The notes: generated by a model from the letters alone, not told the origin. Counted from the first letter of the stretch, positions 49,208 through 58,426 are shown. The stretch: 64,000 bases of DNA from Streptomyces sp. NBC_00306 (GCF_036169555.1 NZ_CP108032.1:6262001-6326000), one strand, 5' to 3'. Numbers and translations: made by a program.

Positions 49208-50041
49208 TCAATGACCCGTAAGAGGTGAACCACTTGTGCGGCCGACCGTGAGAGCGGCCCGCAGCGACGGGTCGTCGACCGCGCCGACGCCGTGCACCGC
49301 CACCGCGGTCAGAAACGCCCGCTCGCTGCCGTCCCCGGTGCCGACGAGGCCGACCAGCAGACGCCGGCCGTCGGGTGAGGCCCACCGGGTGTAGGGATGC
49401 ACCTCGATCCGCGCGATCGCCAGAGCGCCGAGCGTGAGGACGAGCGGCAGCGCGAACCAGACGAGCAGGGGCCCGCCGCCGCCCTCCTCCTGAGGGACCA
49501 TCAGCAGCGAGAGGGCCGCCAGCGCCGCGGTGAGCACGGTCGCGCCGCGCACCTGACGGACGGCGGAGGCCACCTGCGTCCGGTCGCCGTCCGGGACGGC
49601 GAGGCCTGCGTGGACCAGACGGTCGGCGAGGGTGCGCACCGCGTCGGCGGCGGAGGCGGCGGCCCGTACCGCCCCTGTCCGCGCCTGGCCCGCGGGCCCG
49701 ATAGCGCCCATCACCGAACGTTCCAGATCGTCCTCGCCGTCCGGGTCCACGACGGTGTCCCAGCCCGTGTGCGCCAGCAGCAGCCTGCGCCGGCGGTGCA
49801 TCGAGACGAGGGTGAGCTCGGTGACCCGCTGCGGGCCGCCGGCCAGGAAGGCCGCCTCGTACAGCGTCAACTCCCGCTGTGCGCCGAGCCGCGCGCTGGG
49901 CGGGCGCGCCGTGTCGACCGCCGCGAGACACAGGCGGGCGCAGCTGAGTCCCGCCGCTGACCAGGCCAGGAACAGAAACAGGAGCGAGAGCATGCGCGTG
50001 TTGTACGCGAGATCTCCTTCGCGGCGCCACATCTTGTCCAC
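49208..50041 (-). CDS. TIGR04222 domain membrane protein, short form without Cys tail
   Basis: 277 residues; ATG 50041, with ATG 49994 as an alternative. A first membrane helix lies about residues 17-40, then the TIGR04222 soluble region (LYEAAFLAGGPQRVTELTLV), and two membrane helices around residues 170-225 (GATVLTAALAALSLLMV; WFALPLVLTLGALAIA). It is a paralogue of the gene just upstream (shared YEAAFL.GGP..V pattern) but ends in a plain tail. Third gene of the DUF692 operon. Function unknown. Confidence 0.8.
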   Translation of the reverse strand: MDKMWRREGDLAYNTRMLSLLFLFLAWSAAGLSCARLCLAAVDTARPPSARLGAQRELTLYEAAFLAGGPQRVTELTLVSMHRRRRLLLAHTGWDTVVDPDGEDDLERSVMGAIGPAGQARTGAVRAAASAADAVRTLADRLVHAGLAVPDGDRTQVASAVRQVRGATVLTAALAALSLLMVPQEEGGGGPLLVWFALPLVLTLGALAIARIEVHPYTRWASPDGRRLLVGLVGTGDGSERAFLTAVAVHGVGAVDDPSLRAALTVGRTSGSPLTGH

Positions 50042-50096
50042 GATCCGGACACGGCATCGCGGACCGGTGACGCACCGGCGGTCACGGGGGACCGGA

Positions 50097-51074
50097 TCAG
50101 GAGCTGCCGCCGCCCCCGCAGCTCGACCCGCCGGACGAACCCCCGCCCCCGCAGCTGGAGCCGCCCGACGAACCGCCGCAGCCCGACCCGCCCGACGAAC
50201 CGCCGCACCCCGAGCCGGAACTGCTGCCGCAGCCGGACCCTCCGCCGCCGTCCGGGCTCGACGCCGCGCACCACACGACCGTGGTGGTGGCCGCGAACGC
50301 GGCCGAACGCTCGTACCGGGACACGGGAGTCCGGGCCGCGGTCCTCAGCTGGGCCTGGAGGAAGGGATCCGTCACGCCGTGCAGGCCGTGGAGGGCGACG
50401 AGATGGGCGGGGGAGTGCAGATGCGCGAACTGCACCCCGAAGGAACGCAGGGCGTCCTGGCCGGCCGAACTGATCCGGCGGCGCGAGCGGGCGGCCGCCG
50501 TGAAGCCGAACCCGATGCCCACGAACAGGGCGGGCAGTACCAGCATGATGAACGGAATGTCGGGGTCGTCGGGACCGGAGACGAAGCTCAGAACCGTGAC
50601 GACGAACGCGAACGGAATCCCCATCACGCACACGAACCCCTGACAGAGGCCCCAGACGGTCAGCGCGCGGTTCGCCCGCGGCGGGAGCATCAGCCCGCGC
50701 GCGGCGAGACCGTCGCCGATCTCCTGCACGGCGGGGCTGCGCATCACCGAGCGGCGCAGGGTGTGCAGCGCCCCGGTGGGCGACGCGGCCAGTTCGTCGA
50801 ACACCGCCCGTTCCACGAGGTCCTGGGCGACCGGGCGCTGGGCGACGGCGATGCCGGGACCGCCGATCGCCAGCCGCCCGTCCGCGTGCAGCACGGCGAG
50901 CGCCGCGTCCACCACCCGCGCCGGACCGCCGCCGAGGAAGGCGGCCTCGTACACGTCGTGGATCTGTGCCCGGACGCCGGGGGCGGGGCGGCGCTGCGAC
51001 CAGGACACCCGGACCAGCAGCGTGGTGGACGAGGCGGCCACGGCGACGTAGACGAGGATCGCGAGGACGGTCAC
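50097..51074 (-). CDS. TIGR04222 domain membrane protein with Gly/Ser/Cys-repeat C-terminal tail
   Basis: 325 residues from GTG 51074, about 9 nt after GAGGAGG and 5 nt after the DUF692 stop, so coupled to it. N-terminal membrane helix, TIGR04222 region (VYEAAFLGGGPARVVDAALA), two more membrane helices near residues 165-220. The last 50 residues are almost only Gly, Ser and Cys, built from repeats of the type GSGCGGSSG and GSSCGGGGSSG with five evenly spaced cysteines. Such tails are typical of this family. Being beside an MNIO enzyme that elsewhere modifies peptide cysteines, the tail is a plausible modification substrate. That last point is inference. Confidence 0.85.
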   Translation of the reverse strand: MTVLAILVYVAVAASSTTLLVRVSWSQRRPAPGVRAQIHDVYEAAFLGGGPARVVDAALAVLHADGRLAIGGPGIAVAQRPVAQDLVERAVFDELAASPTGALHTLRRSVMRSPAVQEIGDGLAARGLMLPPRANRALTVWGLCQGFVCVMGIPFAFVVTVLSFVSGPDDPDIPFIMLVLPALFVGIGFGFTAAARSRRRISSAGQDALRSFGVQFAHLHSPAHLVALHGLHGVTDPFLQAQLRTAARTPVSRYERSAAFAATTTVVWCAASSPDGGGGSGCGSSSGSGCGGSSGGSGCGGSSGGSSCGGGGSSGGSSCGGGGSS

Positions 51075-51079
51075 GGCGG

Positions 51080-52423
51080 TCACCTCCTCACCAGCGCGGC
51101 CCGGGCCGCCCGCACGATGCGGGCGGTGCGCCGGGGCGGGTGCGCTCCGGCGCGCTCCTCCCACCACCGGGTCAGCAGCCGGCGGGCGCTCTCGTCGGCG
51201 GGCTGCCCGGCCACGAGCAGCTGCTCCGCGAAGTCGAGCGCGTCACGCCGGTAACCGGCCTGCATGGGGCGGTACTTGGCGTAGGCGAGGAAGGCGGGCC
51301 GGTAGCCCGCGCCGAGGATCTCCGGGAGTTCGGGCGCGACCTTGGCGACGACGTCGGCGCGCTTGGCGGCGAGCGCCCGGCTCTGCACACGGAGCCGCTG
51401 CGGGTCGAAGCCTTCGGGGGCGGGAGTCCCGGCGACCAGGGCGGAGAGCAGGGAGGCCTGGGCGATACCGACGCGCTCACGCGCCCCGGGGTCCACGTCC
51501 CCGACGGCGGCGCGCACGCCGCCGTCCGTGGTCCCCGCCGCCACGCGCACGCCATCGCCGGCGCGGACCGTGCGTGCCTCGTCGGTGCGGGCCGCGGGCC
51601 CGGCGCCGTTCACCACCGTCGCGCGGACGGTCTCCAGTTCGGCCGCCAGCTCCCCCGGCGGGGGGAAGTCGTCGTCGCGCTCCAGCAGGACACCGGGCGG
51701 CGCGACCCGCGACCGCAGCTCGCACAGGACCTCAAGGACCGGTTCGGTGACCGGGTGGGCGTGGGTGTCGTGCCAGACGCCGTCGCGTTCGACACCGCCC
51801 GCGACATGGACGTACCGGATCGCCTCGACCGGCAGTTCGTCGAGCGCCTTCGCCGGGTCCTCGCCGCGGTTCACGTGGTTCGTGTGGAGGTTCGCCACGT
51901 CGATCAGCAGGCCCACGCCGGTGCGTTCGACCAGCTCGGCCAGGAACTGGCCCTCCGTGAGCTCCTCGTCGGGCCAGGAGATCAGCGCGGCGATGTTCTC
52001 CAGCGCCAGCGGCACCGGCAGGAGGTCCTGCGCGATGCGCACGTTCTCGCAGAGCACCTTGAGCGCGTCCCAGGTGCGGGGCACCGGCAGCAGATGGCCG
52101 GCCTCGAGCTGGGGGGATGCGGTGAGCACACCGCCGGCCCGGACGAACGCGATGTGCTCCGTCACGAGGGGCGAATCCAGCGCCACGGCCCGCTCCGCGA
52201 GATCCCCCAGTTTCTGCTCCGAGGGACGGTCCGCGCCGCCGAGACCGAGGGAGACCCCGTGCGGGACGATCTTGGTGCCGCGCGAACGCAGCCGCGTCAG
52301 CGAGGCGGGCAGATGGCCGGGGCAGACGTTCTCCGCCACGACCTCGACCCAGTCGAGGCCCGGCAGGCCCTCCACGGCGTCCGCGATCTCAGGACGCCAG
52401 CCGATTCCGATACCCAGTTCCAT
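51080..52423 (-). CDS. DUF692 multinuclear non-haem iron oxidative enzyme (MNIO) with extra C-terminal domain
   Basis: 447 residues, ATG 52423. Residues 1-260 are a TIM-barrel DUF692 with the full expected metal-ligand set: E31, H55, EH 89-90, E142, D175, H180, H183, H206, D219, H221, H223 and E249 (segments VAENVCPG, PHGVSLG, TEHIAF, DVANLHTNH, VHVAGG, DTHAHP, LLERDDDFP). Known relatives (MbnB, TglH, ChrH) oxidatively rearrange cysteines in peptides using two or three irons. A helical domain from about 320 to 447 is fused, possibly standing in for the separate partner protein those enzymes need. First gene of an operon with two TIGR04222 proteins. Confidence 0.87.
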   Translation of the reverse strand: MELGIGIGWRPEIADAVEGLPGLDWVEVVAENVCPGHLPASLTRLRSRGTKIVPHGVSLGLGGADRPSEQKLGDLAERAVALDSPLVTEHIAFVRAGGVLTASPQLEAGHLLPVPRTWDALKVLCENVRIAQDLLPVPLALENIAALISWPDEELTEGQFLAELVERTGVGLLIDVANLHTNHVNRGEDPAKALDELPVEAIRYVHVAGGVERDGVWHDTHAHPVTEPVLEVLCELRSRVAPPGVLLERDDDFPPPGELAAELETVRATVVNGAGPAARTDEARTVRAGDGVRVAAGTTDGGVRAAVGDVDPGARERVGIAQASLLSALVAGTPAPEGFDPQRLRVQSRALAAKRADVVAKVAPELPEILGAGYRPAFLAYAKYRPMQAGYRRDALDFAEQLLVAGQPADESARRLLTRWWEERAGAHPPRRTARIVRAARAALVRR

Positions 52424-52553
52424 GGGAAGTCCCCTCCTCTGCCCACTGCGCCGTGTGACGGTGCGTGCAGGGCCTATGGCCCCGCAGGACGGCGGTGAAC
52501 CCGGAGGAGGGGACGTTCAGAGGTTCATTTGAGGTTGCGGTCCGGACAGGGAC

Positions 52554-53333
52554 CTAGCCGGCGGGCTGCGGTTCCGGCGCCTCCGGGCGGTTGGTGTTGA
52601 CCGTGCCCGGCGCGACCGGCGAGGGCTTCGAGGTGCCGGGTTGCGACGGCTCCGCGGGCTGCGGCGCCGGCGGCAGGTTGCCGTCCGGCGGCGGCGGGCC
52701 CGTGGGGCTCGCGGTCACGCCGGTGGCCGCCTCGTTGGCGATGGCGTCGAAGTCGACCATGCCGGTGTTCTCCAGCATGGTGATGTGGTCCAGGACCGTC
52801 AGGTTGGCGTCGCTCGCGAGCTGGCGGATCAGCGTGTTCCTGGTGGTGTGCCGGACCAGCGCGATAGCGGAGAAGACCTTGCCGTGCGCGTTGCGCAGCA
52901 GGTTGGCGAACTTGTACTCGTACTCCCGCCCGCTCGCCGCCGACAGTTCCCGCAGCCAGCCCTGCTGCTGCTCGGTCGGCTGGTTCGGCAGCTCCACGCC
53001 GAGCTGCGCCGCCACGGTGCGGGCCCGCTTGTCGAGGTCCGCGTGCCCGACGATCAGGTGGTCACCGGCGTCCTTGATCGCCTTCGTGGGGGCCCGTTCG
53101 ATCGCCTGCTGCCCCGCGGGCAGCTCCCAGAGCCCCGCCAGGCGGACCTTCACCAGCAGGTCGCGGTCCATCGCCGTCAGGGGTCCCCACTGGGTGGCCA
53201 CCGTAGAGGCGTTGATGTTGTCCTGGCCGGTACCGGAACGGTCCGCGTACGACCACACAGGGAACGCCAGGGCCCCTACCGTGGCGACCAGGGCCGCGAT
53301 GATGAGTGCCGTCCCGTTGATGCGCCGCAACAA
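52554..53333 (-). CDS. DUF4142 family protein, exported
   Basis: 259 residues. A TTG start (53330 or 53333) follows AGGAGG. The N-terminal hydrophobic segment (LIIAALVATVGALAFPVW) acts as signal or anchor. Residues about 45-205 form the mostly helical DUF4142 domain, ferritin-like in predicted shape. The last 50 residues are Pro/Ser-rich and could span the cell wall. Function unknown. Confidence 0.82.
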   Translation of the reverse strand: MLRRINGTALIIAALVATVGALAFPVWSYADRSGTGQDNINASTVATQWGPLTAMDRDLLVKVRLAGLWELPAGQQAIERAPTKAIKDAGDHLIVGHADLDKRARTVAAQLGVELPNQPTEQQQGWLRELSAASGREYEYKFANLLRNAHGKVFSAIALVRHTTRNTLIRQLASDANLTVLDHITMLENTGMVDFDAIANEAATGVTASPTGPPPPDGNLPPAPQPAEPSQPGTSKPSPVAPGTVNTNRPEAPEPQPAG

Positions 53334-53438
53334 AATGCCTCCTGAGCCGATGTGCTACACCGCAAACCAACCGCCAACTGAATCCGTGTTCAATGCATTC
53401 GGCGGTACTGAGAGGTACGTAACGCGGCGGCGGAGTGT

Positions 53439-54155
53439 TCAACTCCGGAGCGAGGGATGATCGGCGACCACCGTGCAGGAGCCCGGAGCGATCTCCGTGA
53501 AGCCGGCGTCGCGCACCACGGGCAGCCCGCTGACCGTGAGTTCCTGCCACAGGGCACGCCCCGGGGTGCGGACGGACAGCCGAAATCCCGTGTCCCGCCA
53601 CGACTTGCGGTCGGCGTCCGACAGTTCCCACCACGCCAGTTGGGCGCCGTGTCCGGCCTGGGCCATCGCCTTGCCGGCCGACATGTCCAGTTCGGGGCTC
53701 AGCCACAGCACCGGCTCTCCCGGGCCCGGCTCGGCCGGCGGCTCCGGATCGTCCAGATCCGTGCCGGAAACCTGTAGTTTGGCCAGCTCCTTGGGCCAGC
53801 CATCGAGGGGCACCGGCGGGAAGACGCGTACTTCCGCCTCCTCGCCCGTCACCGTGATCCCGGGCAGCGCCGACGCCTTGCGCCACTCCGCGCCCCGCGC
53901 CCGCCGGACGACCTTGCGGATGCGGGCGTCCTGCCAGTCGCGCATCGCCTGCGCCCACTCGCCGTCCCCGGCCGAGCGGTCGTCGGACAGGATCGTGAGC
54001 ACGGCCCGTGCGGCGGTCTCCAGCGCGTCGGTGCGCGCCGGGGGCGCGGCCTTCTCGATCCGCACGACCAGCGGCAGTACGTACTGCGGGGCTTCGTCGC
54101 GCGAGACGCTCTCGTGCCGGAAGGGACTGTCGGGGCTGATGTCTTCGCTGCTCAC
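53439..54155 (-). CDS. PTH2-type peptidyl-tRNA hydrolase-like protein
   Basis: 238 residues from GTG 54155; the upstream frame continuation is spurious. The C-terminal half carries LSPELDMSAGKAMAQAGHGA, matching the PTH2 core in which Lys and a Gln/His pair sit in the active site. The N-terminal 120 residues are a separate domain (acidic start, then Arg-rich helical part) without a family I recognise. PTH2 enzymes recycle peptidyl-tRNA in archaea and eukaryotes and are an accessory type in bacteria. Activity is unproven here. Confidence 0.72.
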   Translation of the reverse strand: MSSEDISPDSPFRHESVSRDEAPQYVLPLVVRIEKAAPPARTDALETAARAVLTILSDDRSAGDGEWAQAMRDWQDARIRKVVRRARGAEWRKASALPGITVTGEEAEVRVFPPVPLDGWPKELAKLQVSGTDLDDPEPPAEPGPGEPVLWLSPELDMSAGKAMAQAGHGAQLAWWELSDADRKSWRDTGFRLSVRTPGRALWQELTVSGLPVVRDAGFTEIAPGSCTVVADHPSLRS

Positions 54156-54236
54156 ACCGCCAGTCTGCCAGCCGCTCCGGAACCCGATTCGCGGGGCTGT
54201 TGGCGGAACGGACGCGTCCGGGCGACGATGCACCCC

Positions 54237-54911
54237 ATGAAAAGCGATCTTTTTGCCTCGGAGAACATGGCGCAGCAGGCCACCGTGCCCGGAATGACCC
54301 TGCAGAACGCCAAATCGGTCAAGTACGCCGTGAACGGCGAGATGCACGCGCGGCAGGGATCGATGATCGCCTACCGCGGAAACCTCCAGTTCGAGCGCAA
54401 GAGCCAGGGCATCGGCGGCATGCTCAAGCGTGCGGTCACCGGTGAGGGCCTGGCGTTGATGGCGGTGCGCGGCCAGGGAGAGGCGTGGTTCGCGCACGAG
54501 GCGCAGAACTGTTTCATCGTCGACATCGACCAGGGCGACGCCCTGACGATCAACGGCCGCAACGTCCTCTGTTTCGACGCCACACTCTCGTACGAGATAC
54601 GGACGGTGAAGGGCGCCGGCATGACCGGCGGGGGCCTCTTCAACAGTCTCTTCACCGGCTACGGGAAGCTCGCCGTCATCTGCGAGGGCAACCCCATCGT
54701 CATTCCCGTCACCGCGCAGCAGCCCGTCTACGTGGACACGGACGCCGTCGTCGGCTGGAGCGCCCAGCTGAACACCTCGCTGCACCGCTCCCAGTCCGTC
54801 GGCTCGATGATCCGCGGCGGCTCGGGCGAGGCCGTCCAGCTGATGCTCCAGGGCGAGGGCTTCGTGATCGTGCGGCCCAGCGAGCTCACGGCGCAGCCCG
54901 CGTCGAACTGA
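54237..54911 (+). CDS. AIM24 family protein
   Basis: 224 residues from ATG 54237 (ATG 54228 is three codons earlier). An all-beta protein of the AIM24/TRAP-like fold: VNGEMHARQGSMIAYRGNL near the start and GEGLALMAVRGQGEAWFA in the middle. Gly-rich loop TGGGLFNSLFTGYG. No signal peptide. Function in bacteria is not established. Divergent from the PTH2-like gene. Confidence 0.85.
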   Translation: MKSDLFASENMAQQATVPGMTLQNAKSVKYAVNGEMHARQGSMIAYRGNLQFERKSQGIGGMLKRAVTGEGLALMAVRGQGEAWFAHEAQNCFIVDIDQGDALTINGRNVLCFDATLSYEIRTVKGAGMTGGGLFNSLFTGYGKLAVICEGNPIVIPVTAQQPVYVDTDAVVGWSAQLNTSLHRSQSVGSMIRGGSGEAVQLMLQGEGFVIVRPSELTAQPASN

Positions 54912-55058
54912 CGCGGCGGGTGATCGGGTAGCCGCCGACGGCGCGGCGGCGCAAGATGGAGAGTGCTGCTGAAGAGCTCGCCGAAGGCGCCGGCACGCCA
55001 TCGGGCGCCGCCGTTCCCGCGCCGCAGGCAGGGCTGCGGCGGACGTGCGGGAGGTCCG

Positions 55059-55718
55059 ATGGTGGAGGAAGCGCCGCGACTGCGCGAACTCGCGGCCCGT
55101 GTGCACACCGCAGACGTCGTGGACGCCATGGGGCGATTTCACCGGCACCGATGCCATCTGATGGATCTCAAGAGCCCCACGCCGGATCGTCTGCTCTTCG
55201 GACCGGCCGTCACCGTCTCGTATCTGCCGTCGTGCGAGAAGTCCCTGCCGACGGACCGGTACAACTTCACCGAGCTCTTCCGTGAGGCCATCCGCGAAGG
55301 CGGGCAGGGGCGGGTGCTGGTTCTGGCGAGCAACGGCTACCCGGACGCGTCGCTCGGCGGCAAGGTCAAACTCTCCCCGCTCGCTGCCCACGGGCTCGCC
55401 GGAATCCTCACGGACGCCCGCCTGCGGGACTTCAGCGAGCTCGCGGAGTACGAGTTCACCGCCTACTGCAGCGGCGAAGCCGTGCACTGGGGCGGGAACG
55501 CCGTCACGCCGTACGAGGCGAACCGGCCGGCCGTGGTGTCCGGAGTGGTGGTGCGTCCCGGTGACTATGTGTTCGCCGACGCGGCCGGGGCGGCGATCAT
55601 CCCCGGGGCGGAGGTGCTCACGATCCTGGAGGAGGCCGTGCGGGTGGTGGACGAAGAAGCGCGCTTCGTCGAGACGAGCCATGGTGAGAGCGGATCCGGC
55701 GGCGGGCCGAAGCAGTAA
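55059..55718 (+). CDS. RraA-like family protein
   Basis: 219 residues from ATG 55059, five nt after GGGAGG. It has the RraA/HMG-aldolase fold: an N-terminal TADVVDAMGR, then GGKVKLSPLAAHGLAGILTDARLRDFSEL, in which Asp-x-x-x-Arg-Asp lines the metal site. Relatives include 4-hydroxy-4-methyl-2-oxoglutarate aldolase and oxaloacetate decarboxylase, plus the E. coli RNase E inhibitor. Which of these applies is not clear. Convergent with the flavodoxin-like gene and separated by a hairpin. Confidence 0.82.
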   Translation: MVEEAPRLRELAARVHTADVVDAMGRFHRHRCHLMDLKSPTPDRLLFGPAVTVSYLPSCEKSLPTDRYNFTELFREAIREGGQGRVLVLASNGYPDASLGGKVKLSPLAAHGLAGILTDARLRDFSELAEYEFTAYCSGEAVHWGGNAVTPYEANRPAVVSGVVVRPGDYVFADAAGAAIIPGAEVLTILEEAVRVVDEEARFVETSHGESGSGGGPKQ

Positions 55719-55756
55719 GCCCGGGGGGTCCCGCACCGCCCCGCGGGCACCCGGGC
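55719..55756. terminator. Terminator-like hairpin between the RraA-like and flavodoxin-like genes
   Basis: Outer GCCCGGG/CCCGGGC arms and an inner CCCGC/GCGGG stem with bulges, directly after the RraA-like stop. Serves the convergent pair. Confidence 0.6.
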
Positions 55757-55782
55757 GACCTGTCCGCAGGCAGCCGGCCCGC

Positions 55783-56520
55783 TCACCGGTGTTCGGGGTT
55801 CGGCTGGTCGAAGCGTGCGCCCGCGTCCCACTCGGTGCGCTGGTTGCCGCGGGCCGGGATACCCCCCGCCCGCTTGATCATGGCCGCGAGGTGCATCAGG
55901 TTCCAGGTCATGAAGGTGACGTTGCGATTGGTGAAATCGTTCTCGGGGCCACCCGATCCGGGGTCGAGATACGAGGGCCCGGGGCCGGCCTCACCGATCC
56001 AGCCCGCGTCCGCCTGCGGCGGGATCGTGTACCCGAGGTGCTGGAGGCTGTAGAGGACGTTCATGGCGCAGTGCTTCACCCCGTCCTCGTTGCCCGTGAT
56101 CAGACACCCGCCGACCCGCCCGTAATAGGCGTACTGCCCGCGGTCGTTGAGCAGCGACGAGCACGCGTACAGCCGCTCGACGACCTGCTTCATGACGGAA
56201 CTGTTGTCGCCCAGCCAGATCGGACCGGCCAGGACGAGGATGTCGGCCGCGAGGACCCGCTCGTACAGGGCGGGCCACTCGTCGCTCGGCCACCCGTGCT
56301 CGGTCATGTCCGGCCACACGCCGGTCGCGATGTCGTGGTCGACGGCCCGTACGACGTCGACCCGGACCCCCTGCGTCTCCATCAGGGCCCGGCTCTTGTC
56401 GATGAGTCCCTGGGTGTTGCTCACCTCGGGCGACCGCTTGAGCGTGCAGTTGACGACGAGGGCGCGGAGGCCTTCGAAGCGGTCGGGAAGCGCGTCGGCG
56501 GTCGGCGGCTGGGCGGTCAC
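55783..56520 (-). CDS. Flavodoxin-like NAD(P)H-dependent FMN oxidoreductase
   Basis: 245 residues from GTG 56520 with AGGAGG upstream; the longer frame start is not supported. Flavodoxin fold with LVVNCTLKRSPEVSNTQ as phosphate-binding loop, LVLAGPIWLGDNSSVMKQV as second loop and GRVGGCLITGNEDGVKH as third. The pattern is that of WrbA/FMN-reductase relatives annotated as multimeric flavodoxin. It likely reduces quinones or other electrophiles with bound FMN. Confidence 0.85.
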   Translation of the reverse strand: MTAQPPTADALPDRFEGLRALVVNCTLKRSPEVSNTQGLIDKSRALMETQGVRVDVVRAVDHDIATGVWPDMTEHGWPSDEWPALYERVLAADILVLAGPIWLGDNSSVMKQVVERLYACSSLLNDRGQYAYYGRVGGCLITGNEDGVKHCAMNVLYSLQHLGYTIPPQADAGWIGEAGPGPSYLDPGSGGPENDFTNRNVTFMTWNLMHLAAMIKRAGGIPARGNQRTEWDAGARFDQPNPEHR

Positions 56521-56821
56521 GGAGCCCTCCTGGATTCTGTCACCGTGCCGTTCACGGCGGTGCGACGCCGTCCATGGTGCGCTCCCGGGCTCCGCTCCGG
56601 CCGCTGCGGCGCGGAGGGCGCCGGACGACCACACCACCAGCCCAACGGCCCGGCGGGGCCGCACTCCGTGAACCACGCACCGGCGACCACAGGGAGGTCC
56701 GGCGGCGCGACGGTGTGTGAGTGTGGCCGAGTTGCCCGTGCCACGGCCGGGTGGTTGTGTCGATGGACGGGCGTGCGCGCGGGGTGAGCGATGTGATCCT
56801 TCGTCACAGAGAGGACCTGCC
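56521..56821. other. Divergent intergenic region
   Basis: About 300 bp between the flavodoxin-like gene (minus) and the MDR oxidoreductase gene (plus). Frames across it are shadows without a supported start. No clear palindrome found. Confidence 0.35.
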
Positions 56822-57742
56822 ATGCAAGCCATCACCGTTCGAGACCGCGACGCCGGTCTCGGTGGACTCTCCCTGACGGACATGCCCCACCCGCATGCCG
56901 CCGAGAACGACGTCATCGTGAAGGTCCACACCGCGGGGTTCACGTCCGGGGAGCTCGACTGGCCGGGGACGTGGACCGACCGCGCCGGCCGCGACCGGAC
57001 CCCGAGCGTGCCCGGCCATGAACTGTCCGGTGTCGTCGCCGAACTCGGTTACGGAACGACCGGTCTCACCGTCGGACAGCGGGTGTTCGGACTGACCGAC
57101 TGGACCCGCAACGGCGCACTGGCCGAGTACACCGCCGTGGAGGCCCGCAACCTCGCGCCGCTCCCGTCGGACGTCGACCACGTGGTGGCCGCGGCGGTGC
57201 CGATCTCCGGGCTGACCGCGCAGCAGGGCCTGTTCGGCCACGGACGTCTCACGACGGGGCAGACCGTGCTGATCCACGGTGCCGCGGGCGGCGTCGGGTC
57301 GATCGCGGTGCAGTTCGCGCGCGATGCCGGGGCCCGGGTGATCGGCACCGGGCGGGCCGGCGGCAGGGACGTGGCCCTCGGTCTCGGCGTCGATGTCTAC
57401 CTGGATCTCGAGAACGACCGGCTGGAGGACGCCGGCGAGGTCGACGTGGTGTTCGACGCGATCGGCGGCGAGGTCCTCGACCGCTCGGCCGCGCTGGTGC
57501 GCGCCGGTGGCGCGCTCGTCGCCGTCGCCATGCCGCCCACGGTCCGTCCCGAGGACGGGCGCGCCGTCTTCTTCATCGTCGAACCCGATCGCGCCGGGCT
57601 CGTGGATCTCGCCCGGAGGCTCCGCGACGGCAGGGTGAAGCCGATCGTCGGATCGGTGCGGCCGCTCGCCGAAGCGCCGGACGCGCTCGGCCCCGGCCGG
57701 CGCGGCCGCGGCAAGACGATCATCCGCGTCGCGGAGGACTGA
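56822..57742 (+). CDS. Zinc-less MDR/quinone-oxidoreductase-family NADP-dependent dehydrogenase
   Basis: 306 residues from ATG 56822; GAGAGGA precedes by 5 nt. GroES-like N-terminal domain with PSVPGHELSGVVAELG, then a Rossmann domain with LIHGAAGGVGSIAVQFA for NADP binding. The zinc-binding Cys residues of alcohol dehydrogenases are absent, placing it with quinone oxidoreductases. Oxidative-stress or detoxification function is likely; substrate unknown. Divergent from the flavodoxin-like reductase. Confidence 0.88.
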   Translation: MQAITVRDRDAGLGGLSLTDMPHPHAAENDVIVKVHTAGFTSGELDWPGTWTDRAGRDRTPSVPGHELSGVVAELGYGTTGLTVGQRVFGLTDWTRNGALAEYTAVEARNLAPLPSDVDHVVAAAVPISGLTAQQGLFGHGRLTTGQTVLIHGAAGGVGSIAVQFARDAGARVIGTGRAGGRDVALGLGVDVYLDLENDRLEDAGEVDVVFDAIGGEVLDRSAALVRAGGALVAVAMPPTVRPEDGRAVFFIVEPDRAGLVDLARRLRDGRVKPIVGSVRPLAEAPDALGPGRRGRGKTIIRVAED

Positions 57743-57887
57743 GCGAGGCAGGACTCGCTCCTTCCACATTCCCGTGACGGCCAACAGCGTTACGCTGGGT
57801 GGAACGATGCATTCCGGGATGGCGGCGTCCCCCGGGCCGCTGTTCAGCTCTCGCCGGGGCGCATCCCACGGCACGAAGGACTCAGCG

Positions 57888-58340
57888 ATGGCATCGACGA
57901 GCGAGTCGGAAAGCTCCGAATCGGCGGGGCTGCTCAGATCCCAGGAGGGTCTGGACGACGAGGAGATCGGCGACTTCCTGGACGCCGGGTACTCGCCGCC
58001 GGAACGGCCTCTGGGTATCGGCGAGTGGGGCGTCACGGCCCGAGAGGCGCTGTCGCACGAGGACCTCGACCATCGGCTGGCCCGGGAGGTCGGCGAGAAC
58101 GCCGTCGACGAGGGTGACGGAATCGGTGACGCCTCGGACACGGATGGCGAGCTGATCGACGACGAGGTGGGCGACGAGCGGGCGGGCCGTCTGCTGGCCT
58201 GGGACACCGACGTGACGGGCGGCCGGCGCTACGACGGCTACGACTACTGGGCGCACGACGTGGGCATCGACGGCGGGGCCGCCTCCGCGGAGGAGGCTGC
58301 CGTGCACATCGTCCCGGACGCCCAGGACCAGCAGCGCTGA
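57888..58340 (+). CDS. DUF5709 family acidic protein
   Basis: 150 residues from ATG 57888. Strongly acidic, with the DUF5709 signature GLLRSQEGLDDEEIGDFLDA, SPPERPLGIGEWGVT and RRYDGYDYWAHDVGIDGG. No signal or membrane segment. Function unknown. Family members are actinobacterial. Confidence 0.82.
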   Translation: MASTSESESSESAGLLRSQEGLDDEEIGDFLDAGYSPPERPLGIGEWGVTAREALSHEDLDHRLAREVGENAVDEGDGIGDASDTDGELIDDEVGDERAGRLLAWDTDVTGGRRYDGYDYWAHDVGIDGGAASAEEAAVHIVPDAQDQQR

Positions 58341-58426
58341 GATCGGGAGCGGTCGATCGGTGCGGTCGCTTCGGGGCGCCCGTCGACTCGGTGCCGTCCG
58401 TCCGAGGATCCGCCCCAGGAGGTGCC

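Noticed and set aside
50097..50260. Separate short RiPP precursor gene at the Cys-rich segment
   Set aside because: The repeat is in frame with and continuous to the TIGR04222 membrane protein; no independent start with ribosome-binding site was found.
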